Assembly (NCBI GenBank): GCA_031550605.1 | Contig: JAVBOK010000022.1 | Span: forward strand, 1 to 64,000 | Reading direction: 5' to 3' | Source: FLUQ01 sp031550605 | GTDB taxonomy: Bacteria; Desulfobacterota; Desulfovibrionia; Desulfovibrionales; Desulfovibrionaceae | Length of the DNA stretch: 64,000 bases | Part shown: piece after piece, positions 17,808 to 26,301 of the stretch | How positions within the stretch are numbered: the first letter of the stretch is position 1 | Layout of the letters: each line of letters starts with the position of its first letter | Made by a program: the position numbers and the translations under genes | Notes under the pieces: model-generated | Database searches by the model: none | What the model was told of the DNA's origin: nothing | Seen by the model: the letters and a program-made list of their open reading frames with translations, nothing else

Positions 17808-20060
17808 ATGCCCTCTTCATCCGATTTCATGTGGAAATTTCATCGCATCGGCGGCCTGGATCAGGTCACGTTGCGCACCGCCGAAGAATTGCGCCATCTG
17901 GGCGAACTGGATCCCAAGTTGTGGACCGCGCTCAGTTGCCCCGCTTCCGGTCTGGAATTCGACGAGCGCACGCTGCGCCTCCTCGACGCGGACGGCGACG
18001 GCCGCATCCGCATACCGGAGGTCAAGGCCGCCGTGGAATGGGCCTGCGCCCGCCTGACCGACCCTTCCGTCCTGGTGGATCCTCCGGAAGCCATGCCCCT
18101 GGCCCATATCACGGAGGAAACGGAAGAAGGCCGCCGCCTGGCCGCGTCCGCCAGGGCCGTTCTGGAGCATGCCGGCAAAGCCGGGGCGGAAGCCGTCAGC
18201 CAGGACGACGTGGCCCAGGCCGCGTCCCAGGCCGCGCAAAACCTTTTTAACGGCGACGGGGTCGTGCCGCCGCATCCGGACCTTTCCCCCGACATGCGGC
18301 AGTTCATCGCGGACGCGCTGGCCGTGGTCGGCGGCATCCCCGACGCCGGCGGCCAGGCGGGCATCAACCGCGCCGTCGCCGATGCCTTTCTGCAAACCCT
18401 GGCACAGTGGCGGGACTGGAAACAGTCCATGAAAGACGCCGCCGGCCCCCTGGGCGCGGATACCGCCGCCGCCTGGGAGATGATGCTGGAACTAAGGGAA
18501 AAGATTGACGATTATTTCCTGCGTTGCGACTTCGCCGACTTTGCCCCGCAGATTCCCGACGCGGCGTGCGCCGAAGAGAAGGGAGTCCTCTCGCCAGAGC
18601 GCGGCCTGCTTGACGCGCACACCCTGGCCGACCTGCCCCTGGCCCGCGTGGAAGCGGGCCGGCCCCTGCGCCCGGCTTCGGGCTGCAACCCGGTCTGGCG
18701 CGAACGCGTGGCCCGCCTTTTCGCTCTGATCCGCCCTCTGCTCGGCCAGCCGGACGGCATGACCCGTGAAGACTGGCTGGCCGTCAAAGCCGGCTTCGCC
18801 GCCCACGAAGCGGCTCTGGCGCTGAAACCCGCGCCGGTCGCCGCCGAGGTCGTCATCCCCCCCACGGGCACGCCGGACATGCTGGGAGAGGAGCGGGTGA
18901 AGGCGCTGCTTTCCGGCGGGCAGGGCGAACGTTTCGCGGAACTGGCGGACAGGGACGCGTCCGCGCCGGCCGTCGCCGGCGTGGCCGACCTGGAACGGCT
19001 GGTGCTGTATCACCGGCATCTGCACCGGCTGCTCACGAACTTCGTCTCGTTCTACGACTTTTATTCGCTGCGCCGCAACGCCATGTTCCAGTCGGGCACG
19101 CTTTTCCTGGACGGCCGCAGCTGCCGCCTGTGCCTGCCGGTCGCCGACATGGCCAGGCACGCCGTGCTGGCCGCTTTCAGCCAGCTTTGCCTTGTGTACT
19201 GCCTATGCCGCCGCCCCGACGAAGAATCCGGCGAGTCGAAAACCATGACCATCGTCGCCGCCATGACGGCCGGAGATTCCGACCTGCTGCTGGAAGGCCG
19301 GAACGGCGTCTTTGTGGACAGCCTGGGCAACGACTGGGACGCCACCCTGGTCAAGATCATCAGCAACCCCATCAGCCTGCGCCAGGCCCTGTGGGATCCG
19401 TACAAGCGCCTCGGCCGCATGATCACGGAGCAGATCGGCAAATTCGCCGCCGCAAAGCAGACGGCCCAGACGGCAAGCATGGGGCAGAAAGTGCAGGCCG
19501 CGGCCACGGCCGCGACCGCCCCGCCGCCAGCCGTGCCTCCGGCCGCCGGGTTCGACATCGGCAGAAACGTCGGCATCCTGGCCGCCGTCGGCCTGGCCCT
19601 GGGCGCGATCGGCACCGCCGTGGCCGGCATCGCCAACGCGCTTTTTTCCCTGGCCTGGTGGCAGTTTCCCCTGCTTCTTCTCGGTCTGTTCCTCGTCATT
19701 TCCGGCCCTTCGCTGGTCCTGGCCTGGCTGAAACTGCGCAAACGCACCCTGGGTCCGCTGCTGGAAGCGTCCGGCTGGGCGGTCAACAGCCGCATCCCGG
19801 TCAACCTGACCCTGGGGTCCAAGCTGACGGACACGCCCGCGCTGCCGGAAAACGCCACCCGCAGTTTCAGGGACCCTCTGGCCAAACCCAGCCGCTGGCC
19901 TCTGGCCGCCGCCGCCGCAACGGTCCTGGTCCTGGCCGCTCTGGCCGCATGGCTGTGGTTCGGACCGCGGCAAACGGCCCTGTTCACGGCGCAGCAAAAC
20001 GGCACGGCAGCGCAACAGGCCGCGCCCGCCCCGAAAACGCCCGCGAAGCCCGCGCCCTAA
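17808..20060 (+). CDS. Large EF-hand membrane protein of unknown function
   Basis: 750 aa from ATG 17808, with AAGGAG 7 bases upstream; the longer frame to 17619 runs through the terminator and is rejected. An EF-hand-like loop, DADGDGRIRIPE, lies at 60-71. A long soluble region without a recognised domain follows. Near the C-terminus are two or three hydrophobic segments (about 587-642) and one more at about 695-718, before a short alanine/proline-rich tail. The final part has the look of a membrane anchor, so most of the protein probably faces the cytoplasm. I do not recognise the family. It is bounded by a terminator upstream and a 26-bp palindrome downstream, so it is likely monocistronic. 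Confidence 0.75.
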   Translation: MPSSSDFMWKFHRIGGLDQVTLRTAEELRHLGELDPKLWTALSCPASGLEFDERTLRLLDADGDGRIRIPEVKAAVEWACARLTDPSVLVDPPEAMPLAHITEETEEGRRLAASARAVLEHAGKAGAEAVSQDDVAQAASQAAQNLFNGDGVVPPHPDLSPDMRQFIADALAVVGGIPDAGGQAGINRAVADAFLQTLAQWRDWKQSMKDAAGPLGADTAAAWEMMLELREKIDDYFLRCDFADFAPQIPDAACAEEKGVLSPERGLLDAHTLADLPLARVEAGRPLRPASGCNPVWRERVARLFALIRPLLGQPDGMTREDWLAVKAGFAAHEAALALKPAPVAAEVVIPPTGTPDMLGEERVKALLSGGQGERFAELADRDASAPAVAGVADLERLVLYHRHLHRLLTNFVSFYDFYSLRRNAMFQSGTLFLDGRSCRLCLPVADMARHAVLAAFSQLCLVYCLCRRPDEESGESKTMTIVAAMTAGDSDLLLEGRNGVFVDSLGNDWDATLVKIISNPISLRQALWDPYKRLGRMITEQIGKFAAAKQTAQTASMGQKVQAAATAATAPPPAVPPAAGFDIGRNVGILAAVGLALGAIGTAVAGIANALFSLAWWQFPLLLLGLFLVISGPSLVLAWLKLRKRTLGPLLEASGWAVNSRIPVNLTLGSKLTDTPALPENATRSFRDPLAKPSRWPLAAAAATVLVLAALAAWLWFGPRQTALFTAQQNGTAAQQAAPAPKTPAKPAP

Positions 20061-20112
20061 CGTCCGCGCGATCGGCAAGCGATCGAGGTTGTCACCGCAT
20101 TGCGGCGGCGGC

Positions 20113-20170
20113 CCCGGAACGATGACACACCCCGCAAAACCGGCTTTGCGGGGTTTGTCATCGTTCCGGG
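20113..20170. repeat. 26-bp-arm palindrome
   Basis: Two 26-base arms with a single mismatch (28 versus 55 of 201xx) around a 6-base loop. The left arm starts CCCGGAACGATGAC; the inner part is ACCCCGCAAA / TTTGCGGGGT. It has no T-run. It lies 52 bases after the stop of the EF-hand protein gene and shares its inner core and right flank with the hairpin at 12141-12164. Confidence 0.75.
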
Positions 20171-20419
20171 CGGGCAAGGCTCGCCTATCCGGCGGCAAGA
20201 ATTTACGGCAAATCCCTGCCGCATTTCCCGTGTGAAATGCCCGATTGCCTCTTTTCCGCTTTTTCAGCTTTCCAAAAACAGCGACATGGATATAGGATTA
20301 TAGATGCGCGTGATACTATGGAGGCGCAATGATGCGCGCCATTTCCGACAGCATTGTCTTCCTGCTGGACAAGATTCTTGGGTCCGGTGTCCGGTCCGGC
20401 AACGCGCCGCGAACAGCGC

Positions 20420-20454
20420 ATGCAACAAGGCCCCATTGCGGGGCCTTGTTGCAT
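20420..20454. terminator. 15-bp hairpin between convergent genes
   Basis: Perfect 15-bp stem (ATGCAACAAGGCCCC and complement) with a 5-base loop. It lies 78 bases beyond the stop of the minus-strand kinase and could serve both strands as a bidirectional transcript end, but it has no T-run on either strand. Confidence 0.45.
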
Positions 20455-20532
20455 GAAACTTCCGGCAGGGCAAACCATTCCCGCAACGGTTCCGCCGCCC
20501 TCTTCTCCGGGCTGCAAAGCGCGGGCGCGGGC

Positions 20533-22854
20533 CTATTCCATGCGCCTGCCCTCGACCAGCCAGATGCGCAGCACATGCAGCAAATCCGCCGGTTCCACGG
20601 GTTTGGTCAGATAGTCGTTCATGCCGCAGGCGAAGCCCTTTTCCTTGTCCTCGGACATGGCGTTGGCCGTGACCGCGACAATGGGCAGATCCTTCGCGGC
20701 ATCAAGCATCCGGATAACGCGGGTGGCTTCCAGCCCGTCCATTACCGGCATCTGCATATCCATAAGCACCAGGTCGAAAGTCTGCGCGGCCACCGCGTCC
20801 ACCGCTTCCCGCCCGTTGCCGGCCAGCACGATTTCCGCGCCGCTGGGGGCCAGCAGTTCCTGCATGATCATCTGGTTGATCAGGTTGTCTTCCGCCACCA
20901 GGATCCGCTTGCCCTTCAGATTCAGCCGCTCGATGGACTGCCCGTCCGCGGGGGCGGCATCCTCGCCGGGCACGCGGGCATCCGGCCGCAGGCGCATGGT
21001 AAAACTGAACGTGGACCCCGACCCTGCCCGACTGCTCACCACGATGGTTCCGCCCATGAGGGTCACCAGTTTTTCGCTGATGGCCAGCCCCAGCCCCGTA
21101 CCCCCGAATTTACGGGTGATGGAGGCATCCGCCTGGATAAAGGGCTGGAACAGGATGCCCTGCGCGTCTTTTTCGATACCGATGCCCGTGTCCGCCACGC
21201 TGCAGCGCATGACGACGTATCCACTGCCCGCGTCGGGGGAAGGGTCCTGAGCGCAACGCAGGGTGACGCTGCCCTGGGAAGTGAATTTCAGGGCGTTGCT
21301 GAGCAGATTGTTCAGCACCTGCCCGATGCGCAGCGGGTCGCCGATGAAGCGCACGGGGGCGCCGGCCTCGTATTCGAAATTCAGGGCCAGTCCCTTGCTG
21401 TCGGCTGTTTCCTGATGGATGGCCAGGATATTCCCGGCGGTTTCCCGCAGGTTGAAGGACACGCTGTCCATGCTCAGCATGCCCGCCTCCACCTTGGACA
21501 GATCAAGAATGTCGTTGATCAGCCCCAAAAGGGACCTGGCGGCAAGCTGGATCTTGTCCAGATACCCGCGCTGCTTCTCCGGCAGGTTGCCGTCGCGCAG
21601 CGACAGATGGGCCATGCCGATGATCGCGTTCAAGGGCGTTCTGATCTCATGGCTCATGTTGGCCAGAAACGCGCCTTTCATCCTGCTGGCCTCCTGGGTT
21701 TCCCGCAGCATGGACTGCAGCGAAATCACCAGGCTTTGCAGCGAATTGTGCAGAATGCCCAGTTCGTCCGCGCGTTCGGACGGGGGCAGTTGCAGATCAA
21801 GATCGCCTTCGGAAACGCTTTGGGCATACCCGATGAGCGAAAGCAGGGAACTGAGGATGCCGTTGGCGAACCGCACCACGACCAGCACGGTGGCGCACAG
21901 AAAGACGAGGCTGATGATCAGCACCACCATGCCCTGTCTGTACGCGGAAGCGAAAACCTCGCTTTTGATCCCGCTGGTCACGACCAGCCATTTGCTGGAA
22001 GTTTCCACCCTGGCGTAGCCGATATACGTTTCGCCGCGCAGGGCGTATTCCACGGTGCCGCCGCTTTCGCCCACGGAGGAAAGTTGCGCGTACAAATCCC
22101 GATGGCTTTGCGTCTCGCTGCCCAGAAACCCTTCGTTCTTGTGCACCATGAACACGCCATCGGGGTTGAGCATGGCGGTGAAGACCGTCTGGGTGTCATG
22201 GGTCGCCTGGACGTCGTAATCCACGATTTTCGGAAAATCGTTGACGATGACCAGCGCGCCGGCGATGCCGTCCGCCGTGTCCACCGGGCCCGCCCCGGTC
22301 ACGCTGAACTTTCTGGTAACCCGGCCCACGCTCGATTCGCCGAAATTGAATCTGCCGCGAAGCGCATCGCGCACATATGCCTTGTCGGCGTAAGAATTGC
22401 CCACATGCCCCGGATTGCTTGAGGCGACGCACAGGCCGTTTTTATCCACGACCAGGATGTCGCGGTAAAATTCATTGCCCTGAGTGATAATTTCCAGCCA
22501 TGCGTTCGTGACGCCCGACCGGGGCCGGTCCGCCCCCCCGCCCGGCTGCTTCTGGAACAGGTCCACCACGTGGGGGTCGGCCACCATGTTCTGCAACGCG
22601 GTGGACATGGATTTGAACAGCAGGCTCATGGAACTGACGGCATGGCTCGTCTTCGCTTCCGAGATCAGCAGCATGGCCTCTTCCACCGCCTGCCGCGCGG
22701 AAATGTAGGTATATCCGGCCAGGGTCACGGTCAAGATGAGGGAGCCCAGAACAAAAGGAACGATCAGCTTGGCACGGAGGCCGCGTATGCCGAAATGCCC
22801 GTGCCGCCGCCCGGCCCCTTTCTGGGGGTATGCGGATAGGCCTGTTTGTGTCAC
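20533..22854 (-). CDS. Cache-HAMP hybrid histidine kinase coupled to a TAXI receptor
   Basis: 773 aa. Its GTG start overlaps the stop of the upstream TAXI receptor gene by 4 bases (GTGA), so the two are translationally coupled. A membrane helix (about 28-50) precedes a double-Cache periplasmic domain (about 60-320), a second helix (about 325-350), HAMP, HisKA with His near 400 (SHEIRTPLNA), HATPase (GLGLAISEKL) and a receiver domain with Asp near 700 (LVLMDMQMP). There is no dedicated output regulator beside it. The arrangement suggests that the TAXI protein delivers a ligand to, or modulates, the Cache domain, rather than serving a transporter. Confidence 0.88.
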   Translation of the reverse strand: MTQTGLSAYPQKGAGRRHGHFGIRGLRAKLIVPFVLGSLILTVTLAGYTYISARQAVEEAMLLISEAKTSHAVSSMSLLFKSMSTALQNMVADPHVVDLFQKQPGGGADRPRSGVTNAWLEIITQGNEFYRDILVVDKNGLCVASSNPGHVGNSYADKAYVRDALRGRFNFGESSVGRVTRKFSVTGAGPVDTADGIAGALVIVNDFPKIVDYDVQATHDTQTVFTAMLNPDGVFMVHKNEGFLGSETQSHRDLYAQLSSVGESGGTVEYALRGETYIGYARVETSSKWLVVTSGIKSEVFASAYRQGMVVLIISLVFLCATVLVVVRFANGILSSLLSLIGYAQSVSEGDLDLQLPPSERADELGILHNSLQSLVISLQSMLRETQEASRMKGAFLANMSHEIRTPLNAIIGMAHLSLRDGNLPEKQRGYLDKIQLAARSLLGLINDILDLSKVEAGMLSMDSVSFNLRETAGNILAIHQETADSKGLALNFEYEAGAPVRFIGDPLRIGQVLNNLLSNALKFTSQGSVTLRCAQDPSPDAGSGYVVMRCSVADTGIGIEKDAQGILFQPFIQADASITRKFGGTGLGLAISEKLVTLMGGTIVVSSRAGSGSTFSFTMRLRPDARVPGEDAAPADGQSIERLNLKGKRILVAEDNLINQMIMQELLAPSGAEIVLAGNGREAVDAVAAQTFDLVLMDMQMPVMDGLEATRVIRMLDAAKDLPIVAVTANAMSEDKEKGFACGMNDYLTKPVEPADLLHVLRIWLVEGRRME

Positions 22855-23903
22855 GGTTGCTTTTTCGCGATACCCCGCCAGAAAGCCTGCGCGCCCGGGT
22901 GCGCCGGCAGGCCCTGCGGCAGGGCGGTGTCCGGGGACAGTGCGCCGAAATCGACAACCACGTCCGCGACGGTTTTTTTATTTTCCCACAACGCCCTGGC
23001 CACCGCGAAGGCAAGATCGTCGGGCAGATCCTTGCGGATCAGCAGGCATGTGTAATCCCCCAGCGTTTTCACGGCATTGGGCACGCTTTTGTACACGCCG
23101 GGCTTGATCGTGTAGGTGTGGGTCTTGAATTTCTTCTGCAGAAGATCAAGCACCTTCTGGTCGATGGGCAGCACCACGACCCCGGTGTGCTGTTCCATGG
23201 TCAGGATGAGCGGCACCGTGGTCCCCGCGGTGTAGGCAAAGCAGTCGATGTCTCCGGCCACGAAATTGTCCGCCGTCTCCGCGTAATTGTTGAAAGCCAG
23301 GGTCCAGCCCTGTTCGCGCAGTTTGGCGAAGCTGGTATCGTACCCGTATTTGAACAGCAGGGAGAGGATAAATTCCGAAGCCGTGCCGGGTTTGAGCGAG
23401 GCGAAACGCACGGGGATTTTCTTCTGCAGCAGGGTTCCCACACTGTCTATGCCGTGCTTCGCGGCAAAATCCCGGCGCAGCAAAAAGTAGAGCACCTGCG
23501 GATACACGGTCGCCAGCAGCGTGGCGTTATCCGTGGCAATATCCTGATATTCCTTTTCGCCGGACTGGCTCGCGCCCAGAAAACAGGTCAGGGAAAACCC
23601 GATATCGCCCCGCTTGGCGTTGAGGCTGGCGATGTTGGCCACCCCGCCGCCAATGCGGCTGGTCGTGGGGGCCACGTGGCGGCTGAGAACCCCGGCAATG
23701 GGATCGCCCATCATGAACCACTGCCCCCCGTTGGGGCCGGTCAGAAGCCGCAGGTGGCTGGGCCAGCCCTGGCCGGGCGCGCCCTGTTCCTGCCGCGCGT
23801 CCGCCGCCGGCGCGCCGGCTTTCTGGGCCGCGAACGCGGCCTGGGCAAAAAACAGGGCCGCCACGGTGGTCGCGACAACACATATTCGATGCGCCCTTTT
23901 CAT
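22851..23903 (-). CDS. TAXI-family TRAP solute receptor
   Basis: 350 aa from the ATG at 23903, which opens a clear signal peptide (positively charged start, hydrophobic VATTVAALFFAQAAFA, cleavage near residue 25). The mature part has the TAXI features: LLTGPNGGQWFMMG, a repeated 'SRIGGGVANI' region and 'RGDIGFSL'. TAXI proteins bind small organic acids or amino acids in the periplasm and normally feed a fused DctQM membrane protein, but none is encoded here. Instead the stop codon overlaps the start of a hybrid histidine kinase. It is probably a sensor accessory. A sigma-70 promoter candidate with an overlapping inverted repeat lies at 23962-24000. Confidence 0.85.
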   Translation of the reverse strand: MKRAHRICVVATTVAALFFAQAAFAAQKAGAPAADARQEQGAPGQGWPSHLRLLTGPNGGQWFMMGDPIAGVLSRHVAPTTSRIGGGVANIASLNAKRGDIGFSLTCFLGASQSGEKEYQDIATDNATLLATVYPQVLYFLLRRDFAAKHGIDSVGTLLQKKIPVRFASLKPGTASEFILSLLFKYGYDTSFAKLREQGWTLAFNNYAETADNFVAGDIDCFAYTAGTTVPLILTMEQHTGVVVLPIDQKVLDLLQKKFKTHTYTIKPGVYKSVPNAVKTLGDYTCLLIRKDLPDDLAFAVARALWENKKTVADVVVDFGALSPDTALPQGLPAHPGAQAFWRGIAKKQP

Positions 23904-23961
23904 CTCCCGCTCCGAAAAAATGCCCTGATCCCACCCGTGCGTTCCCCATTCTGCATGATAT

Positions 23962-24000
23962 CCTATAGCCCAACTCCAATAATGGCGCAACGGCATTATT
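23962..24000 (-). promoter_or_regulatory. promoter with operator-like inverted repeat for TAXI-kinase pair
   Basis: On the minus strand, -35 TTGCGC (23985-23990) and -10 TATAGG (23962-23967) are 17 bases apart. An inverted repeat AATAATG / CATTATT (23978-23984 and 23994-24000) brackets the -35 box, as a repressor or activator site might. It lies about 60 bases before the TAXI start. Confidence 0.45.
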
Positions 24001-24068
24001 ACGGAAAAAACCGAGTAAAAAAGCTCCCCGCCGGATACGGGGCTGCGGAGGGCGCGGGGAGGAACGCG

Positions 24069-24914
24069 TTACACGTACAGGAAAAACCCTCTGCCCGTCT
24101 TGCGGCCGAGGTGCCCCGCCCGGACCATTTTCCGCAGCAGCGGGGCGGGACGGTATTTGCCGTCGCCGAATTCCGCGTGCAGGGTTTCCATAATGGCCAG
24201 GCACACGTCCAGTCCCACCAGGTCACCCAGAGCCAGCGGCCCCATGGGCAGATTCGCGCCGAGCTTCATGGATGCGTCGATGTCTTCCGCGCTGGCCACG
24301 CCTTCGGCAAGGATGAACGCGGCCTCGTTGATCATGGGAATCAGTATCCGGTTGACCACAAAGCCCGGCGCCTCATGCACGGTGACCGGGGTTTTGCCCA
24401 GCCCCCGTGCGGCGTCCATGGCCGCGGCATACGTTTCGTCGCTGGTGGCCGCGCCGCGGATGACCTCGACCAGAGCCATGACCGGCACCGGGTTGAAGAA
24501 ATGCATGCCGATCACCTTGTCCGGCCGTCTGGTGGCCGCGGCCACGGCGGTGATGCTGAGGCTGGAAGTGTTCGTCGCCAGAATTGCGCGCGGCGGCATG
24601 GCCGCGTCCAGTTCCGCGAAGATTTTCTTTTTGATCTCCAGGTTCTCGACAGCCGCCTCAATGACCAGTTCCGCTTCAGCCGCCGGGGCAAAGTCGGTAA
24701 TGCCCGTGATGCGGGCCAGCGCCTCTTCGCGCTCGGCGCCGGTCAATGCGCCCTTGCTCTCCAGACGGGACAGGGATTTGGCGATGCCCGCCAGCCCCTT
24801 GTCCACAAAATCCCGGGAGACGTCGCGCAGATACACGCGGTATCCGCTGCGGGCGGCGGTCTGGGCGATGCCGGCCCCCATGGTCCCCGCGCCGAGAATC
24901 AAAATGGCGTCCAT
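24069..24914 (-). CDS. 3-hydroxybutyryl-CoA dehydrogenase
   Basis: 281 aa, the normal length for the short bacterial form. NAD-binding GAGTMGAGIAQ opens the protein at residues 8-18. NTSSLSIT, the HFFNPVPVM segment containing the catalytic His, and GFVVNRIL with PLALGDLVGLD near the C-terminus are all hallmarks of the HAD/Hbd family. It oxidises (S)-3-hydroxybutyryl-CoA to acetoacetyl-CoA or the reverse. GGAG lies before the ATG. It stands apart from other fatty-acid or butyrate genes in this window. A 42-codon frame ends 31 bases upstream on the same strand and may be cotranscribed. Confidence 0.92.
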   Translation of the reverse strand: MDAILILGAGTMGAGIAQTAARSGYRVYLRDVSRDFVDKGLAGIAKSLSRLESKGALTGAEREEALARITGITDFAPAAEAELVIEAAVENLEIKKKIFAELDAAMPPRAILATNTSSLSITAVAAATRRPDKVIGMHFFNPVPVMALVEVIRGAATSDETYAAAMDAARGLGKTPVTVHEAPGFVVNRILIPMINEAAFILAEGVASAEDIDASMKLGANLPMGPLALGDLVGLDVCLAIMETLHAEFGDGKYRPAPLLRKMVRAGHLGRKTGRGFFLYV

Positions 24915-24945
24915 ATGCGCTCCGGAAAAACGGGCCTTGCGCCCG

Positions 24946-25074
24946 TCATCTGTTGGTGATGATGACCGCCCCGACTTCGAAACCGGATGCCGCCCGTTCC
25001 GCGGCCGCGCGCAGCTCGTGCAGGATTTCGCTGTTCGGGGAAGTCAATTGCTCCCCGCGGCAGACGGTGATCAT
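24946..25074 (-). CDS. small hypothetical protein (42 aa)
   Basis: The frame begins MITVCRGEQLTSPNSE and ends VGAVIITNR. A strong ribosome site, GAGGAGGGA, lies 6 bases before the ATG at 25074; an earlier in-frame ATG at 25116 lacks one. It ends 31 bases before the 3-hydroxybutyryl-CoA dehydrogenase gene on the same strand. It has no signal peptide or membrane helix and matches nothing I recognise. The ribosome site and placement are the only evidence that it is real. Confidence 0.5.
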   Translation of the reverse strand: MITVCRGEQLTSPNSEILHELRAAAERAASGFEVGAVIITNR

Positions 25075-25157
25075 CGCGATTCCCTCCTCAAAGGCGGGAG
25101 GAACCGTGTTTCCCATAACGGCCCCTTGCGCCCGCCGGGCATACGTCTGACACTATG

Positions 25158-25186
25158 TTGCTACCGGCATGCCGTGGCCCCGTCAA
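25158..25186 (-). promoter_or_regulatory. possible sigma-70 promoter
   Basis: On the minus strand, TTGACG (25181-25186) is followed after 17 bases by TAGCAA (25158-25163). The -35 is good and the -10 weak. It would serve the small gene and the 3-hydroxybutyryl-CoA dehydrogenase. Confidence 0.3.
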
Positions 25187-25331
25187 CAAAAAACCGACCA
25201 TGTGAAATATATAATTATTTGGTTTCATACGAAAAAACTGATCAAAACGAAAAAGCATATCGAGCGGATCGATAAAAAATGAAAAATACCGACCCTTTGC
25301 AGAAACCAGCCGAACGTACTATACCGGCCCC

Positions 25332-26096
25332 GTGGAACTTGAACTGTGGACTATCTTTCTGCTCTGCCTCATGTACCTCGCCACCGGATTCATTGACGGA
25401 ATTTCCGGCGGCGGGGGGCTTATCGCCCTTCCCGCCCTGCTGCTGGCCGGCCTGCCCGCCGACCTCGCCCTGGGCACCAACAAGCTGGCCGTCGTGCTGG
25501 GAACCGCCGCGTCCTTGTCCACCTATGTCCGCAGCGGCCTTGTCGTCCGGCCCCTGGTGCGCGTCGGCGTGCCCGTCGCCGTGGTCGCCGCGCTGATCGG
25601 ATCCGCGGCCATCATGCGTTTCGACAGCGCGGGCATCGGCCGGCTGATCGTGTTCCTGCTGCCCGCGGGCATCGCCGCGACGCTTTTTCCCAAAAAAAAC
25701 CTGGGCGGCACCGGCGAAATCACCGCAAGGCGCCTGTACGTCGCCGCGCCGCTGGTTTGCGCCGTCCTCGGGCTGTACGACGGATTTTTCGGCCCCGGTT
25801 CCGGAAGCTTCTTTACCCTGGCTTTTCATTGCGCCCTCGGACTGGGGCTTTTGCAGGCGGCCGCGACCACCAAGATGTTCAACCTCTCCACCGCGATCAT
25901 CGCGCTGCTGGTTTTCATGTGGCACGGCAAGGTGCTGTACCTGCTGGGCATACCGCTGTCCGCCGCCAATATCGCGGGCAACTACCTGGGCAGCGTGGCG
26001 GCGGTCAGGATCGGCGCGGGCTTTGTGCGCACGATCCTGATTTTTTCCCTGACCCTGCTTTTCGCTTCGCTGATCTGGAAATTCTATATCGGGTAA
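25332..26096 (+). CDS. TauE/SafE-family exporter, copy 1
   Basis: 254 aa starting with GTG at 25332; the aligned position in the second copy supports this start. It is a polytopic membrane protein with about eight hydrophobic segments. It has the family glycine motif GFIDGISGGGGL (near 17-28), the matching GTNKLA in the first half, and the partner motif YDGFFGPGSGSF in the second. Members export sulfite, sulfoacetate or other organosulfur anions, or act as generic anion carriers; the substrate here is not determinable. A close paralogue follows 205 bases downstream, and the two share sequence even in the bases just before the start codon. Confidence 0.88.
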   Translation: MELELWTIFLLCLMYLATGFIDGISGGGGLIALPALLLAGLPADLALGTNKLAVVLGTAASLSTYVRSGLVVRPLVRVGVPVAVVAALIGSAAIMRFDSAGIGRLIVFLLPAGIAATLFPKKNLGGTGEITARRLYVAAPLVCAVLGLYDGFFGPGSGSFFTLAFHCALGLGLLQAAATTKMFNLSTAIIALLVFMWHGKVLYLLGIPLSAANIAGNYLGSVAAVRIGAGFVRTILIFSLTLLFASLIWKFYIG

Positions 26097-26141
26097 GGGG
26101 TTGCGGCAATCCGCCCCCCCCCGCCGGGCAAGGCGGGCAGC

Positions 26142-26255
26142 GGCTCAATGCGGCGTCAGCCAAGGAAGGCGCGTTCCGGGCGGAGCGAAGCGTATCAGAA
26201 CATACACGAGCTTCGCACGGGACGCGCCTGACGCGGGATCACGCCACATTGAGCC
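26142..26255. repeat. nested ~114-base imperfect inverted repeat between the two exporters
   Basis: Successive arms pair inward: GGCTCAATGCGGCGT (26142-26156) with ACGCCACATTGAGCC (26241-26255), one mismatch; GGCGCGTTCC (26168-26177) with GGGACGCGCC (26219-26228), one mismatch; GCGAAGC (26185-26191) with GCTTCGC (26210-26216); GTAT with ATAC (26192-26195, 26202-26205). It could be a structured leader RNA or a MITE-like insertion. Confidence 0.65.
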
Positions 26256-26301
26256 ACGACCGGGCTTTGCATTCCCCGGCCGAATGGACTATACCTGCGC
26301 C

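Larger units (their letters stand above)
20061..20532. other. intergenic region between convergent genes, with two palindromes
   Basis: 472 bases between the EF-hand protein gene and the convergent hybrid kinase. It holds the palindromes at 20113-20170 and 20420-20454. An ATG at 20329 follows GGAGG, but its frame runs through the second hairpin and far into the antisense of the kinase without a stop, so I do not call a gene. Confidence 0.55.

Noticed and set aside
20329..20460. ATG after GGAGG with a short hydrophobic start, upstream of the hairpin at 20420
   Set aside because: No stop codon before the hairpin; the frame runs on into antisense of the kinase, so a small gene is not supported.
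25158..25175. Minus-strand CGGCATG...TAGC as a sigma-54 promoter
   Set aside because: Lacks the TTGC box and overlaps a small palindrome; a sigma-70 reading fits at least as well.
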